Assembly: GCA_046297495.1 (NCBI GenBank)
Contig: JBKBIP010000028.1
Span: 1-64,000, forward strand
Length of the DNA stretch: 64,000 bases
Reading direction: 5' to 3'
Source: JBKBIP01 sp046297495
GTDB taxonomy: Bacteria > Planctomycetota > Planctomycetia > Gemmatales > Gemmataceae
Every line of letters begins with the position of its first letter. The first letter of the stretch is position 1. The position numbers and the translations under genes are program-made. Under the pieces are notes generated by a model. It had not been told where the DNA came from. It did not search any database and was given only the letters and a program-made list of their open reading frames with translations. Below, in pieces: positions 45,070 to 53,928 of the stretch.

Positions 45070-46047
45070 TCAATACACCTCCCGAAAGCGCCGGCGCATG
45101 ACGTAACCCACGATGTTGAAAAAGAGCGTCATTAGAAAGAGCGTGGTCCCGACGGCGAAAATCGACTGATATTCGATGGACCCGTGCGGCAAATCCCCCA
45201 AGCTGACCTGCACGATGTAGGCGGTCATGGTGGCGGCGGGTTCCAGGGGATTCCAAGTGAGATTCGGTTGCATGCCGGCGGCGATGGCCACGATCATCGT
45301 TTCGCCAATCGCCCGCGAGATGGCCAGGATGTACGAGGCGACAATGCCGGAGAAGGCCGCCGGCACGACCACCTTGACGGCGGTGATGATCTTATTGGCC
45401 CCCATCGCATAAGCACCTTCGCGCAGCAACATCGGCACCGACCGCATGGCATCCTCGCTGAGCGAGCTGACATAGGGAATGATCATGATGCCCATGACCA
45501 GGCCAGCGGTCAACATCGTGAAAATGGGCAGTTCCATCGCGAAGAGTGCGAAGAAGCGTTGCAGCAGTGGCGCCACGAACATCAAGGCGAAGTAGCCATA
45601 GACCACCGTGGGCACCGCGCTCAGCAATTCCAGCATCGGTTTGACCATTTCACGCAGCATGACGGGGGCGAATTCGCTGAGGTAGATCGCCACGGTCGTG
45701 CCCAAGGGAACCGCCACCAGCAAGGCCACGCCCGTCGTCACCAAAGTACCCGCCACCAACGGCATGATGCCATAACGCGGGTTGGCATAAATGGGCGTCC
45801 ATTGCGTGTCGGTCAAGAAATCGATGATGGACACGTTCAGGAAAAAATCGAACGACTCATAAGCCAAAATGGCGACGATGCCCAAGGTGATGGCCACCGA
45901 GGAAAACGCCGCCGCCAACAGCCCAAACTCAATGCACCGCTCCCGAATCTTGAGCCACCTGGAAGTGGCTTTCTTCAACTGGGCGATACTCGGCGCGTCA
46001 ATGCCGGACGGATGGTTCAACTCACTTGGGATACTGCTGCCATTCAT
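45070..46047 (-). CDS. pstC: Phosphate ABC transporter permease
   Basis: A 325-aa membrane protein: an N-terminal hydrophilic leader, then helices including FGLLAAAFSSVAITLGIVAILAY, GTLVTTGVALLVAVPLGTTVAIYLSEF and LLSAVPTVVYGYFALMFV. The SEDAMRSVPMLLREGAYAMGANK loop and ISRAIGETMIVAIAAG fit PstC. ATG 46047 follows AGGAATG and is preferred to 46083. Confidence 0.95.
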   Translation of the reverse strand: MNGSSIPSELNHPSGIDAPSIAQLKKATSRWLKIRERCIEFGLLAAAFSSVAITLGIVAILAYESFDFFLNVSIIDFLTDTQWTPIYANPRYGIMPLVAGTLVTTGVALLVAVPLGTTVAIYLSEFAPVMLREMVKPMLELLSAVPTVVYGYFALMFVAPLLQRFFALFAMELPIFTMLTAGLVMGIMIIPYVSSLSEDAMRSVPMLLREGAYAMGANKIITAVKVVVPAAFSGIVASYILAISRAIGETMIVAIAAGMQPNLTWNPLEPAATMTAYIVQVSLGDLPHGSIEYQSIFAVGTTLFLMTLFFNIVGYVMRRRFREVY

Positions 46048-46140
46048 TGAGCATTCCTGAAAAACCATGAGGACAAGGAACACCAGAGGAAAGGCTCAGC
46101 CGGATTCCTTTCCGCGTTGCCGTTTGGACTTCGAGCAGGG

Positions 46141-47154
46141 TCACGACTTTGGTGTCCGCTTCAGGATGTCTTCGATCGGCAGGCCCACTTCCGGCTCGCC
46201 GCCAAAGCCGGTCCCAGTTTGCATCTTTTGAAAGCGTTCGAGAGCCATTTCATAAGCCTTGGGCGGCAACGGCATGTATTTCACTTCCTGGGCCAGCTGC
46301 GCCCCATTTTTCAGATAGAATTCCACGAATTCCTTGACTTCCGGCCGTTCCGCCGACTGCTTGTTGACATAAATAAACAGCGGCCGCGAGAGCGGATTAT
46401 AGGTCCCATTCAAGACCGTTTCCAGGCTAGGCATGACGGGTTCTTGCACTTTGTTTTTGCTCCACTGAATGGGAACGGCTTTCAAGCGCTCTTGATGCGG
46501 CAAGTAATAGGCAAAACCGAAATACCCCAACGCATAGCGGTCTCCCACGACTCCTTGCACCAATACGTTGTCATCCTCGCTGCCGGTAAAGTCGCCGCGA
46601 CTGGATTTGGCTTTGCCGATCACGGCTTCGGTGAAGTAATCAAAGGTGCCCGAATCCGCGCCGGGGCCATACAGGTTGATTTTTTCGTTCGGCCATTCGG
46701 GACGAATTTGGTTCCAATGCGTGATCTTACCCTGGGCTTCCGGTTCCCAGATTTTCTTCAGCTCCTCCACCGTGAGGTAATCGACCCAATCATTCTTGGG
46801 ATTGACGGCCACGGTCAGGGCGTCGAAACACACCGGCAATTCCACGTATTCGATGCCATTCTTCCTGGCTTCCTCCATCTCCGATTTCAAGATGGGGCGG
46901 GAGGCGTCGGAGATGTCGGTTTCCCCACGCGTGAATTTCTTGAATCCGCCACCAGTGCCGGAGATGCCCACGGTGACTTTGATTTGATTATGTTTGAGTT
47001 TTTGGAACTCTTCGGCCACGGCTTCCGTCACCGGATACACCGTGCTGGAGCCGTCGATCTTGATCATGGTAGGCTGTTTCCGGCCACAACCGCTACTGCT
47101 CGTGATGGTCGTGAGGATGAGGATGGCCGTTGCCATCCAGCGTTTGGCGTTCAT
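46141..47154 (-). CDS. pstS: Phosphate-binding lipoprotein
   Basis: A 337-aa periplasmic binding protein with lipoprotein signal (ILTTITSSSGC, lipid Cys23). KIDGSSTVYPVTEAVAEEFQ and GISGTGGGFKKFTRGETDISDASR are the phosphate-binding strands, and YGPGADSGTFDYFTEAVIG is the second site. First gene of the pstSCAB operon, which imports phosphate under limitation; no phoU or phoBR lies in the window. Confidence 0.95.
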   Translation of the reverse strand: MNAKRWMATAILILTTITSSSGCGRKQPTMIKIDGSSTVYPVTEAVAEEFQKLKHNQIKVTVGISGTGGGFKKFTRGETDISDASRPILKSEMEEARKNGIEYVELPVCFDALTVAVNPKNDWVDYLTVEELKKIWEPEAQGKITHWNQIRPEWPNEKINLYGPGADSGTFDYFTEAVIGKAKSSRGDFTGSEDDNVLVQGVVGDRYALGYFGFAYYLPHQERLKAVPIQWSKNKVQEPVMPSLETVLNGTYNPLSRPLFIYVNKQSAERPEVKEFVEFYLKNGAQLAQEVKYMPLPPKAYEMALERFQKMQTGTGFGGEPEVGLPIEDILKRTPKS

Positions 47155-47529
47155 GACTATTCTCCCAAAGAAGGTGGGACTCTTCGCTTAGCAAACCTTG
47201 GCTATCTTATCAAGTCGCATTTGCAAAATGTTAAAGCGATGCGAATTCAATGTGAAGAATGCCCATGATTGATTTATGAAAGGACCATGCGGAAATGAGA
47301 AGAATTTGATGAAGAAACGATGAAGATGGTTCAAACCTGCTTCGTTTCCCTGATTCGGAGCCGGTCTTCCCCGTTGCCCTCCCTCTGGCGGAAGGGGGGA
47401 AGATAAATACGTTGGCGAAAGTAGGTTCCCTCAATATGATGCGGCACGGGGGGGACGCGCGACGGTGGGCCAAGAAGCCAGCGAAAGGCCGACGTGGTCG
47501 AGGTCCGATTCATCCAAGGAGATCGTATC
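47155..47529. other. Divergent control region of pstS and the DHS-like gene
   Basis: About 375 bases, AT-richer near 47170-47330. I looked for CTGTCAT-type PHO box repeats and saw none. No gene is evident. Confidence 0.4.
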
Positions 47530-48645
47530 GTGACATGCGATAAACCTGACCATGACTACCTGCGTCAAATCAGCCACAAACGCATCGACCCGCCGGCGCT
47601 GACGAAGGACATGGCGGTGCCGCGGTTGATCGACGAAATCTTTCTGTCCTACAACGCTGGCCGTTTGCGTGAGGCGTGTCAACTATTCGCCACTAAGATG
47701 TTGGCCGATGAGGTGCAAGTCGGCCTGTCCCTGAGCGGCGCGCTGACGCCGGCGGGGTTGGGGGCGTCGTGTTTAGTGCCGCTCATCGAGGCCGGCTTCA
47801 TCGATTGGATCGTCAGCACCGGGGCCAATCTCTATCACGACACCCACTTCGCCCTGGGGATGGACATGCACCAGTCCCGACCCGGCCTGGATGACCTGCG
47901 GCTCCGCGAACATTCGGTCATCCGCATTTATGATATTGTCTTCGCTTATGAGAATTTACTGGGCACGGATCGATTTTATCGGACATTGTGTCGGGGGGCG
48001 GAGTTTCAACAGACTTTCGGCACGGCGGAATTTCACTACTTGGTCGGCAAGTATCTGGCCGCCCGCGAGGAACAGACCGGCCGCCGGGGGCGTAGCTTTG
48101 TGGCGGCGGCGTATCGCTGTGGCGTGCCGATTTTCACCTCGTCGCCGGGGGACAGCTCCATCGGCATGAACCTGGCCGCCTTGCAGCTCGAAGGGGCGGT
48201 GTTGCGTATCGATCCGCTGCGCGATGTCAACCAATCGGCGGCGTTGGTCTGGGATGTCAAAAAACGCGGACGTAGCGCCGTCTTGATTGTCGGTGGCGGC
48301 TCTCCCAAGAATTTCATGTTGCAAACCGAACCGCAGATTCAGGAAGTGCTCGGCCTGGAAGAGTCCGGCCACGATTATTTCTTGCAAATCACCGACGCCC
48401 GCCCCGACACCGGCGGTCTGAGCGGCGCCACCCCGCAAGAAGCCATGACCTGGGGCAAAGTCGATCCCCACCAGCTGCCGGACACGGTGACCTGTTATGT
48501 CGATTCGACCATCGCGCTGCCGTTGCTCACCGCTTACGCCCTGGCCACCCACTCGCCACGCTTCCCGCGCCGCCTCATGGACCGCTTGCCAGAATTGACT
48601 GAGCAATTGCAAAGGGAGTACACACAACGAGCGCGGCAAGAATGA
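47530..48645 (+). CDS. Deoxyhypusine-synthase-family protein
   Basis: A 371-aa protein: LSLSGALTPAGLGASCLVPLIEAGFIDWIVSTGANLYHDTHFALG (NAD site), PIFTSSPGDSSIGMN, LIVGGGSPKNFMLQTEP and the lysine segment EAMTWGKVDP, equivalent to the enzyme-lysine motif of DHS. In eukaryotes and archaea DHS modifies eIF5A; bacterial relatives often act as homospermidine synthases or are uncharacterised. GTG 47530 with AAGGAG 8 bases upstream is preferred over GTG 47494. A strong terminator follows. Confidence 0.88.
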   Translation: MTCDKPDHDYLRQISHKRIDPPALTKDMAVPRLIDEIFLSYNAGRLREACQLFATKMLADEVQVGLSLSGALTPAGLGASCLVPLIEAGFIDWIVSTGANLYHDTHFALGMDMHQSRPGLDDLRLREHSVIRIYDIVFAYENLLGTDRFYRTLCRGAEFQQTFGTAEFHYLVGKYLAAREEQTGRRGRSFVAAAYRCGVPIFTSSPGDSSIGMNLAALQLEGAVLRIDPLRDVNQSAALVWDVKKRGRSAVLIVGGGSPKNFMLQTEPQIQEVLGLEESGHDYFLQITDARPDTGGLSGATPQEAMTWGKVDPHQLPDTVTCYVDSTIALPLLTAYALATHSPRFPRRLMDRLPELTEQLQREYTQRARQE

Positions 48646-48660
48646 TGTCCTCTTTAGCGG

Positions 48661-48703
48661 GCGAGCCGCCGGCGAGCCAACTGGCGGCTCGCTCCCATTT
48701 TTT
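48661..48703 (+). terminator. Intrinsic terminator after the DHS-like gene
   Basis: GCGAGCCGCC (48661-48670) pairs perfectly with GGCGGCTCGC (48683-48692), followed closely by six T (48698-48703). It is built from the TTTAGCGGGCGAGCC repeat motif also seen at about 18294, 32757 and 33733. Confidence 0.75.
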
Positions 48704-48905
48704 CTTCCACTTCCTGGGCTTGGCTATCCGAAAATGAGTAAAGAGCCTCCATCGCCAATTCTGGACAAAACTAGAGAAATGAGTAAAGATATAATGAAGG
48801 CAGGGATTTTGTGCCCTGCGGGAACGTTTCTCTCCCCTGCCGCGAGGTGTCTGGTGTTCGTGGCGTTTCAACTCCGACGCGGTTGTGATTGGTGCATCTG
48901 TCCAC

Positions 48906-48967
48906 CGGCGGTCGCTGGGTAGTGACGAGGTTCGGCGTCTGACGGCGCCTCCCCAGCGGTCGCCGCG
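48906..48967 (+). ncRNA. Structured leader upstream of serine acetyltransferase
   Basis: CGGCGGTCGCTGGG (48906-48919) can pair along its whole length with CCCAGCGGTCGCCG (48952-48965) if two central G-U pairs are allowed, enclosing a smaller GACG/CGTC hairpin. TATAAT at 48790-48795 could start the transcript. It is not a cysteine- or serine-related riboswitch I know. Confidence 0.4.
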
Positions 48968-49043
48968 AGCCAGTACCGAAACATTCACGCCATTCGAGTC
49001 ATTGCGGGCGATATACCCATCGCACCGAGAAGGAGTTGAAATC

Positions 49044-49979
49044 ATGGCTACTGACATTCGTTTGAAGGAAGCCCTGCCAGAAATCACCGAAGCCCTGGTC
49101 GCCACCTATACCGAGTGCAGCCGGATCAACCATCTGGGACACAAACCACTCCCCAGCCGCGAAAGCATCGTCGATGTTCTGGCCGATCTGTTCGAGGTCC
49201 TCTATCCCGGCTTCGCCCGGCGGCAGAATCTGCACATTGGCAATGTCGAATATCACGTCGGCGACTTGATCGACGGCTTGCACGACAAGCTCACCCAACA
49301 GGTGATGCGGGCGCTGCTGCATGAATATGGGCGGGACAACCCTGCTATCGATTACGAGTCCATCGCGCAGCAAAAGACGGTTGATTTTTTGCGCCGTTTG
49401 CCGGCCCTGCGCCACGTTCTGGAAAAAGACGTGGCGGCGGCCTACGTCGGCGATCCCGCCGCCAAGAGCACGCATGAAATCGTTTTTTGCTATCCCGGCC
49501 TGGAAGCGGTGACGGTGTATCGACTGGCGCATGAGCTGGTATTGCTCGACGTGCCGCTCATCCCGCGCATCATGACCGAATACGCCCACTCCAAGACCGG
49601 CATTGACATCCATCCGGGAGCAACGATTGGCCCCAGTTTCTTCATTGATCATGGCACCGGCGTGGTCATTGGCGAAACTTGCGTCATCGGCGAGAATGTG
49701 AAACTCTATCAAGGTGTCACATTAGGGGCGCTCAGTTTCCCGCGCGACGAGACCGGCAACATCATTCGCGGCAAGAAACGCCATCCCACGCTGGAAAACG
49801 ACGTGGTCGTTTATGCTAGCGCCACCATCTTGGGCGGCGACACCATCATCGGCCATCACTCGGTCATTGGTTCAAGCGTCTGGTTGACGCACGGCGTCGA
49901 GCCATATACGGTGGTATCGCTGGAGAAGCCGTCGCTGCGCATCAAGAAGCCCGACGCCCAAGCGAGCAAGGCGAGTTAA
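49044..49979 (+). CDS. Serine O-acetyltransferase (EpsC type)
   Basis: A 311-aa protein. The N-terminal helical half (SRESIVDVLADLFEVLYPGF) and the left-handed beta-helix (DIHPGATIGPSFFIDHGTGVVIGETCVIGENVKLYQGVTLGALSFPRDE, RHPTLENDVVVYASATILGG) match long serine acetyltransferases of the EpsC group. The catalytic His/Asp in IDIHPGA and IDHGTG are present. It makes O-acetylserine, the cysteine precursor. ATG 49044 follows AAGGAG at the right distance. Confidence 0.92.
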   Translation: MATDIRLKEALPEITEALVATYTECSRINHLGHKPLPSRESIVDVLADLFEVLYPGFARRQNLHIGNVEYHVGDLIDGLHDKLTQQVMRALLHEYGRDNPAIDYESIAQQKTVDFLRRLPALRHVLEKDVAAAYVGDPAAKSTHEIVFCYPGLEAVTVYRLAHELVLLDVPLIPRIMTEYAHSKTGIDIHPGATIGPSFFIDHGTGVVIGETCVIGENVKLYQGVTLGALSFPRDETGNIIRGKKRHPTLENDVVVYASATILGGDTIIGHHSVIGSSVWLTHGVEPYTVVSLEKPSLRIKKPDAQASKAS

Positions 49980-50203
49980 AAAATGCCGATCCATCAATTC
50001 CCGATGGCGTCGCGCGGTGATTCGTCGTTTGCAAAGGCACTAATGCCCCTGGCTATGAATTGTCCCCTCTTGGGGGGCTGAGCGGACACATCCGATCGAG
50101 CATCCAAGGAGTTTGGCTACCCATGTGGACATTTCGAGCAGGTGTTTTCCCGCCCTCGTGTTGGTGCCTATAGATGGTCCTAATTCTCGAGAGCGCCGCC
50201 CGG

Positions 50204-51178
50204 TCATAAGGTATGGACGCACGCCAGCAATTGCTCATGGGTCAACGGCTGATTGGCGGGAAAGAGACAATATCCCGCTGGCCAACCCATGCTGTCCAGG
50301 ATTAGTTGACGGTCGTTGGGGACGGAAAAGCCGTCGTCACAAGGGATATGGCCGGTGATGAGCAAGTCCGCGTCCACCTGGCGCAGAAATTGGGCGGCGG
50401 TTTCCGGTCGGGTGTCACGGCCCCAGACCAAGGCATGTAGGATCCCCCCCGTGCGCCACACATAGTCGGCCACGATGTCCCGTTCGAGCAGGGTCAGCTG
50501 AAATTCGGGCAAGCGCGACTCGGACGGCAAACTATGACTCAAAAAGACCCGATTGGGAGTGCGAATGGCCAAAGGTAGAACGGCAAAGAGTTCCAGATAG
50601 GCGTTATATACTTCCGCGGCGCGTCCCTGATAGGCGCGCCCGACTCCTTCTCGAAACAACAGATTCAAATCCTGACCAGTCGCGATTTCAGGGGCGAACG
50701 ACCGCGATAGGGAGAAAAACCGCTGCCACATAGTCTGCCAATGCAACGGTTTCGGAGTATGATTCGGGTTCTTCCCGGAGTTGCTCCAGGAGCTTTTCGT
50801 GATCGGCTGCCCCGTCCATTGAGCCAATTCGTGATTGCCGAGCAGCATGTGAACTTGCCGGGGATAACGATTCTTGATCTCCGCCAGATAATCCAACAGC
50901 TGGTGCGATTGTTCTCCCCCTTCGGGATACAGAAAAGGGCCATGCACCAGTTCTTGGACAATAAGATGACGGTTCGGATGGGTGGCCAAGTCGGCGTGTT
51001 CCACCAGCGCTTGGAAATTGTGCAAGTTGCCGTGCATATCGCCGCCGACCAAGACCTCGTCGGCTTGCTCCAGCCGCACGAAGCGTCCGCGCCGGCCCGG
51101 CGTGTTTTGAAACGCCCGAATGGCGCGACGCAGCGTCCGCAAGAGATCATCCGGCTCCACCATGATTGCCAATCCCAT
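50204..51178 (-). CDS. Calcineurin-like metallophosphoesterase
   Basis: A 324-aa protein with the PPP/calcineurin metal motifs VLVGGDMHGNLHNF (GDxHG), MLLGNHELAQW (GNHE) and LITGHIPCDDGF (GH). VFLSHSLPS supplies another metal His. The expected GDxxDRG second motif is replaced by VQELVHGPFLYPEGG, which is unusual. It may be a protein or nucleotide phosphatase. The window contains several Ser/Thr kinases, but no specific link is shown. Confidence 0.8.
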   Translation of the reverse strand: MGLAIMVEPDDLLRTLRRAIRAFQNTPGRRGRFVRLEQADEVLVGGDMHGNLHNFQALVEHADLATHPNRHLIVQELVHGPFLYPEGGEQSHQLLDYLAEIKNRYPRQVHMLLGNHELAQWTGQPITKSSWSNSGKNPNHTPKPLHWQTMWQRFFSLSRSFAPEIATGQDLNLLFREGVGRAYQGRAAEVYNAYLELFAVLPLAIRTPNRVFLSHSLPSESRLPEFQLTLLERDIVADYVWRTGGILHALVWGRDTRPETAAQFLRQVDADLLITGHIPCDDGFSVPNDRQLILDSMGWPAGYCLFPANQPLTHEQLLACVHTL

Positions 51179-51311
51179 CCGATGAATGTTTCAGGGGATA
51201 TCCATCATCGCTGGACGGTTTCGTCGCTTCATGGCGACACGCGCGAACCAAAGCAGCCATTGCCCGTTGAGGATGGAAAAATACCAGTTGATTGGGGGCG
51301 CGGTGACTACC

Positions 51312-52220
51312 TTATCCCGCCGACCGTGCCTGCTGTTCGTCGCGCGCGGCGCTGGCGTGATCGCCCAACGCCCGATGCGCCTGGGCGCGCCCCTGATACG
51401 CCTCCCTCAGGCTCGGATCGAGGCGCAACGCGGTGGTGAACTGCGCAACCGCTTCCGAGAAGTGGCGTTGTTCCAAGTACACTCGGCCACAAGCGGCGTA
51501 AAAGCGCGCGTCCTGATCGTCCAGCCGCAAGGCCTCTTGAAAATTGGCCAGTGCTTGACTGAGCAAACCCTGATCAAGGTAGGTCAAGCCGCGTTTGTGA
51601 TAGGCGAGCGGCGACTGGGGATCGAGACGAATGGCGTGGTTGAAGTTGGCATAGGCTTTGTCGTAGTCCTGTTTTTGCGCGTAGGTCCAACCTCGATTGA
51701 TGTAGGCCAGCACATTCCGGGGATCGAGGCGGATAGCCTGGTCGTAATCGGTGATGGCGGCGTCGTAAGCCTTCTTCTTGGCTTGCGCCCAACCCCGATT
51801 GACATAGGCTAGGGATAGCTTGGGATCGAGGCGGATGGCCTGGTCGTAATCGGCGATGGCGGCGTCGTAGTTCCCCTGCTTGCCGAACACCCAGCCGCGG
51901 TTGACGTAGGCCAACGGCAGCTCCGGATTCAGGTGCAGTACCTGGTTGAAATTGGCGATGGCTTGCTCGTACAAGCCGGAAGCAGCGGCCCGCATGGCTT
52001 GTTCGAGCAAGGTGGCAATGCGTTTTTGCACTGCCTCATCGGATTCCAACCCATTCATGTAGGCTGATTCTTGATCCATGTCCTGTTCTTGCCAATCGCG
52101 CAAGGAAAGGCGCGGGCTGGAATCTTGGCGATTCCAGGGAGTAGCTTTCGAGAAGTCGATATTCGCGTCCCCCTCTTTTTCCGAAAACAACCAATCATGA
52201 ACATATTTCCATATACTCAT
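51312..52220 (-). CDS. TPR-repeat protein
   Basis: A 302-aa protein whose residues about 75-295 are six or more 34-residue TPR units, recognisable by LAYVNRGWVFGKQGNYDAAI and ADYDQAIRLDP-type blocks. Several adjacent units are nearly identical, indicating recent repeat expansion. The first 70 residues (MSIWKYVHDWLFSEKEG) are charged and have no signal peptide. TPR arrays mediate protein contacts; the partner is unknown. Confidence 0.85.
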   Translation of the reverse strand: MSIWKYVHDWLFSEKEGDANIDFSKATPWNRQDSSPRLSLRDWQEQDMDQESAYMNGLESDEAVQKRIATLLEQAMRAAASGLYEQAIANFNQVLHLNPELPLAYVNRGWVFGKQGNYDAAIADYDQAIRLDPKLSLAYVNRGWAQAKKKAYDAAITDYDQAIRLDPRNVLAYINRGWTYAQKQDYDKAYANFNHAIRLDPQSPLAYHKRGLTYLDQGLLSQALANFQEALRLDDQDARFYAACGRVYLEQRHFSEAVAQFTTALRLDPSLREAYQGRAQAHRALGDHASAARDEQQARSAG

Positions 52221-52510
52221 GCGATCAACCCTCGTTATGGAGACGACTCTAGTTTTGGGAGAAAGGAACACGGCGATCGCGCGTGGCTCATCAAGGTGAG
52301 ACGAGCACCCCTTGTCGATATGACTTTTAGCACTTCAGCACCGCGGACGAAGCGATGAGCCGCCTATCAGGTACAGCTATCATCAGACGCGGGGAAATGC
52401 AATCAAAAAGCGGCGCGGCCTGAGCATGGGGTTCTACTGTTCCAGTAATCGTGGATAGATGTAAATGGCAACAAGAAGAGCAAATCAACGTGCCGTATTC
52501 GTGATGGAGC
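52221..52510. other. Intergenic region upstream of the TPR gene
   Basis: No gene is evident between the TPR start and the hairpin at 52511-52544. A promoter for the TPR gene must lie here but no clear hexamers are seen. Confidence 0.35.
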
Positions 52511-52544
52511 GTTTCGCGTGGAGGTTCCTCTCTCCACGCGAAAC
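52511..52544. terminator. Perfect 13-bp hairpin after the baeRF gene
   Basis: GTTTCGCGTGGAG (52511-52523) and CTCCACGCGAAAC (52532-52544) form a perfect stem with an 8-base loop, 38 bases past the minus-strand stop at 52583. No T-run follows, so factor-independent termination is uncertain. Confidence 0.5.
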
Positions 52545-52582
52545 GACTATCCCTGTCCGTTTACTGCCGATGTCACGTCACA

Positions 52583-53746
52583 TCATTTCCCTCGCTTGGC
52601 GAACGGCAGACGATAAATGGCGGCGATGGTTCCGTGATTGGGCATCAGCTCGGAGCCGACCGCGAAGACCGTGCCGCCGTGGCGCAAGGTTTGCGTCGTG
52701 ACGAAGTTGAGCAAGTCCTCGTCCCCCACTTCTCGTTGGGCGTGGATGGTGATCTTGGCATCCTCATCGGCGACCGTGCCCCATACTTGCCGGTCGCAGG
52801 GGACGAAGAGCATTTCGAGCTGGCCTTGATGCGCCGCTTGCGCCACTTCCGCCAGCTGATCGGTGGTGCGGCCGGTACCAGCGAGTTGGCGGTACAAGTC
52901 CGCCGCCTTGCGTCGGCTGTTGAGGAAGTGCGGTTCGACGAGCGGCCAAGCCTGAGCGTGCAGCTCCTGATTGCTCAGCCGATCGGGATTGCCGCTGATC
53001 CCTTTGTCCAACAAGTGCGGATATTTGTTGGCTTGGCGGTAGATCGGCCAGAGATATTCCACGCTGGCCAATAGCAACGGGGCGTGTTGCCCGCGCAGAT
53101 ACTCGTGCAAGCCGCGATCAATGGCCTGGAAATAACGCAGCAAATCGTCCTTGTGGTCATCGATGCCAACGCCCTGACCGTGAAAAATGGCGCCCCAAGC
53201 GCCGGCCCGCGATGGCAGCGACCGGAACAGCAACGGTTCTTCCTTGTCATCAAAGCGCAGGGCCTCGGCCAAGCTGTGCGGAATGTTTTTCAGATCGATT
53301 TCCCGCGTCTGATGAGCTGTTCCTTCCAGCAAGCGCACTTGTTTTTGACTGATGGCCAGCACGAAAAATCGTCCATTATCCGTCAACAGCGGCAGCAACG
53401 GTTTCACCTGGAACCTCTTGCCCACCAACATCAGTTCAGGGAGTTGCAACGGCAAATGATAACAGCGCTCGAACCCCGGCGCCAGAAAGTAGGCCAAACC
53501 GTCGCTTTGCTGCTGCCAGAACAAAGGGTCGTCGAGCCGCTGACGAGCGGGCGCCAAAAAGTCCTTGGCTTCGGGGCCGCGCCAGCCGGCATCGCGCAAG
53601 CTCTGTTCCGCGTCTTTCAACAGGTTCTTGAACCGAATCGGGTCCTCCTCATTGGCGCGTCGATGCGTCGGCATCAACACCGACAAGCATGGTTCATTCG
53701 TGGGTTTCAACAAGTCCGTCAAATCCTGCTGTCTAAGAATATCCAT
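52583..53746 (-). CDS. baeRF-type release-factor homologue
   Basis: A 387-aa protein: PCLSVLMPTHRRANEEDPIRFKNLLKDAEQSL at the N-terminus, LFRSLPSRAGAWGAIFHGQG, a central domain with LLASVEYLWPIYRQANKYPHLLDKGISGNPD, and a C-terminal TLRHGGTVFAVGSELMPNHGTIAAIYR. This is the bacterial archaeo-eukaryotic release factor (baeRF) pattern, a relative of eRF1. The GGQ motif is absent, as in many baeRFs. ATG 53746 is chosen because AGGAGA lies 8 bases upstream. Possible role in ribosome rescue. Confidence 0.8.
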   Translation of the reverse strand: MDILRQQDLTDLLKPTNEPCLSVLMPTHRRANEEDPIRFKNLLKDAEQSLRDAGWRGPEAKDFLAPARQRLDDPLFWQQQSDGLAYFLAPGFERCYHLPLQLPELMLVGKRFQVKPLLPLLTDNGRFFVLAISQKQVRLLEGTAHQTREIDLKNIPHSLAEALRFDDKEEPLLFRSLPSRAGAWGAIFHGQGVGIDDHKDDLLRYFQAIDRGLHEYLRGQHAPLLLASVEYLWPIYRQANKYPHLLDKGISGNPDRLSNQELHAQAWPLVEPHFLNSRRKAADLYRQLAGTGRTTDQLAEVAQAAHQGQLEMLFVPCDRQVWGTVADEDAKITIHAQREVGDEDLLNFVTTQTLRHGGTVFAVGSELMPNHGTIAAIYRLPFAKRGK

Positions 53747-53928
53747 TAGCATATTCTCCTTTTCCGAAACCAACGACAGGCGACGCCGATGAGCTAGACA
53801 TTCCAGACGCCGCCTTGTTTCCAAAGACCAACTAGTTCGAGCAAGTGGCAGCGGCGAGCCGACGGCACGTTCGTTCAGCGCCAAGGACCGCCCTGGCGCT
53901 CGCGCCCTTCGCATGGGCCGTCTCCGCC

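Noticed and set aside
46117..47268. 383-aa plus-strand frame
   Set aside because: Antisense to pstS, whose identity is certain.
47155..47529. PHO boxes upstream of pstS
   Set aside because: No pair of CTGTCAT-like repeats with 11-base period was found by eye.
51574..51930. Near-identical tandem DNA repeats of about 102 bases
   Set aside because: They are the coding repeats of the TPR protein, not a CRISPR array or satellite.
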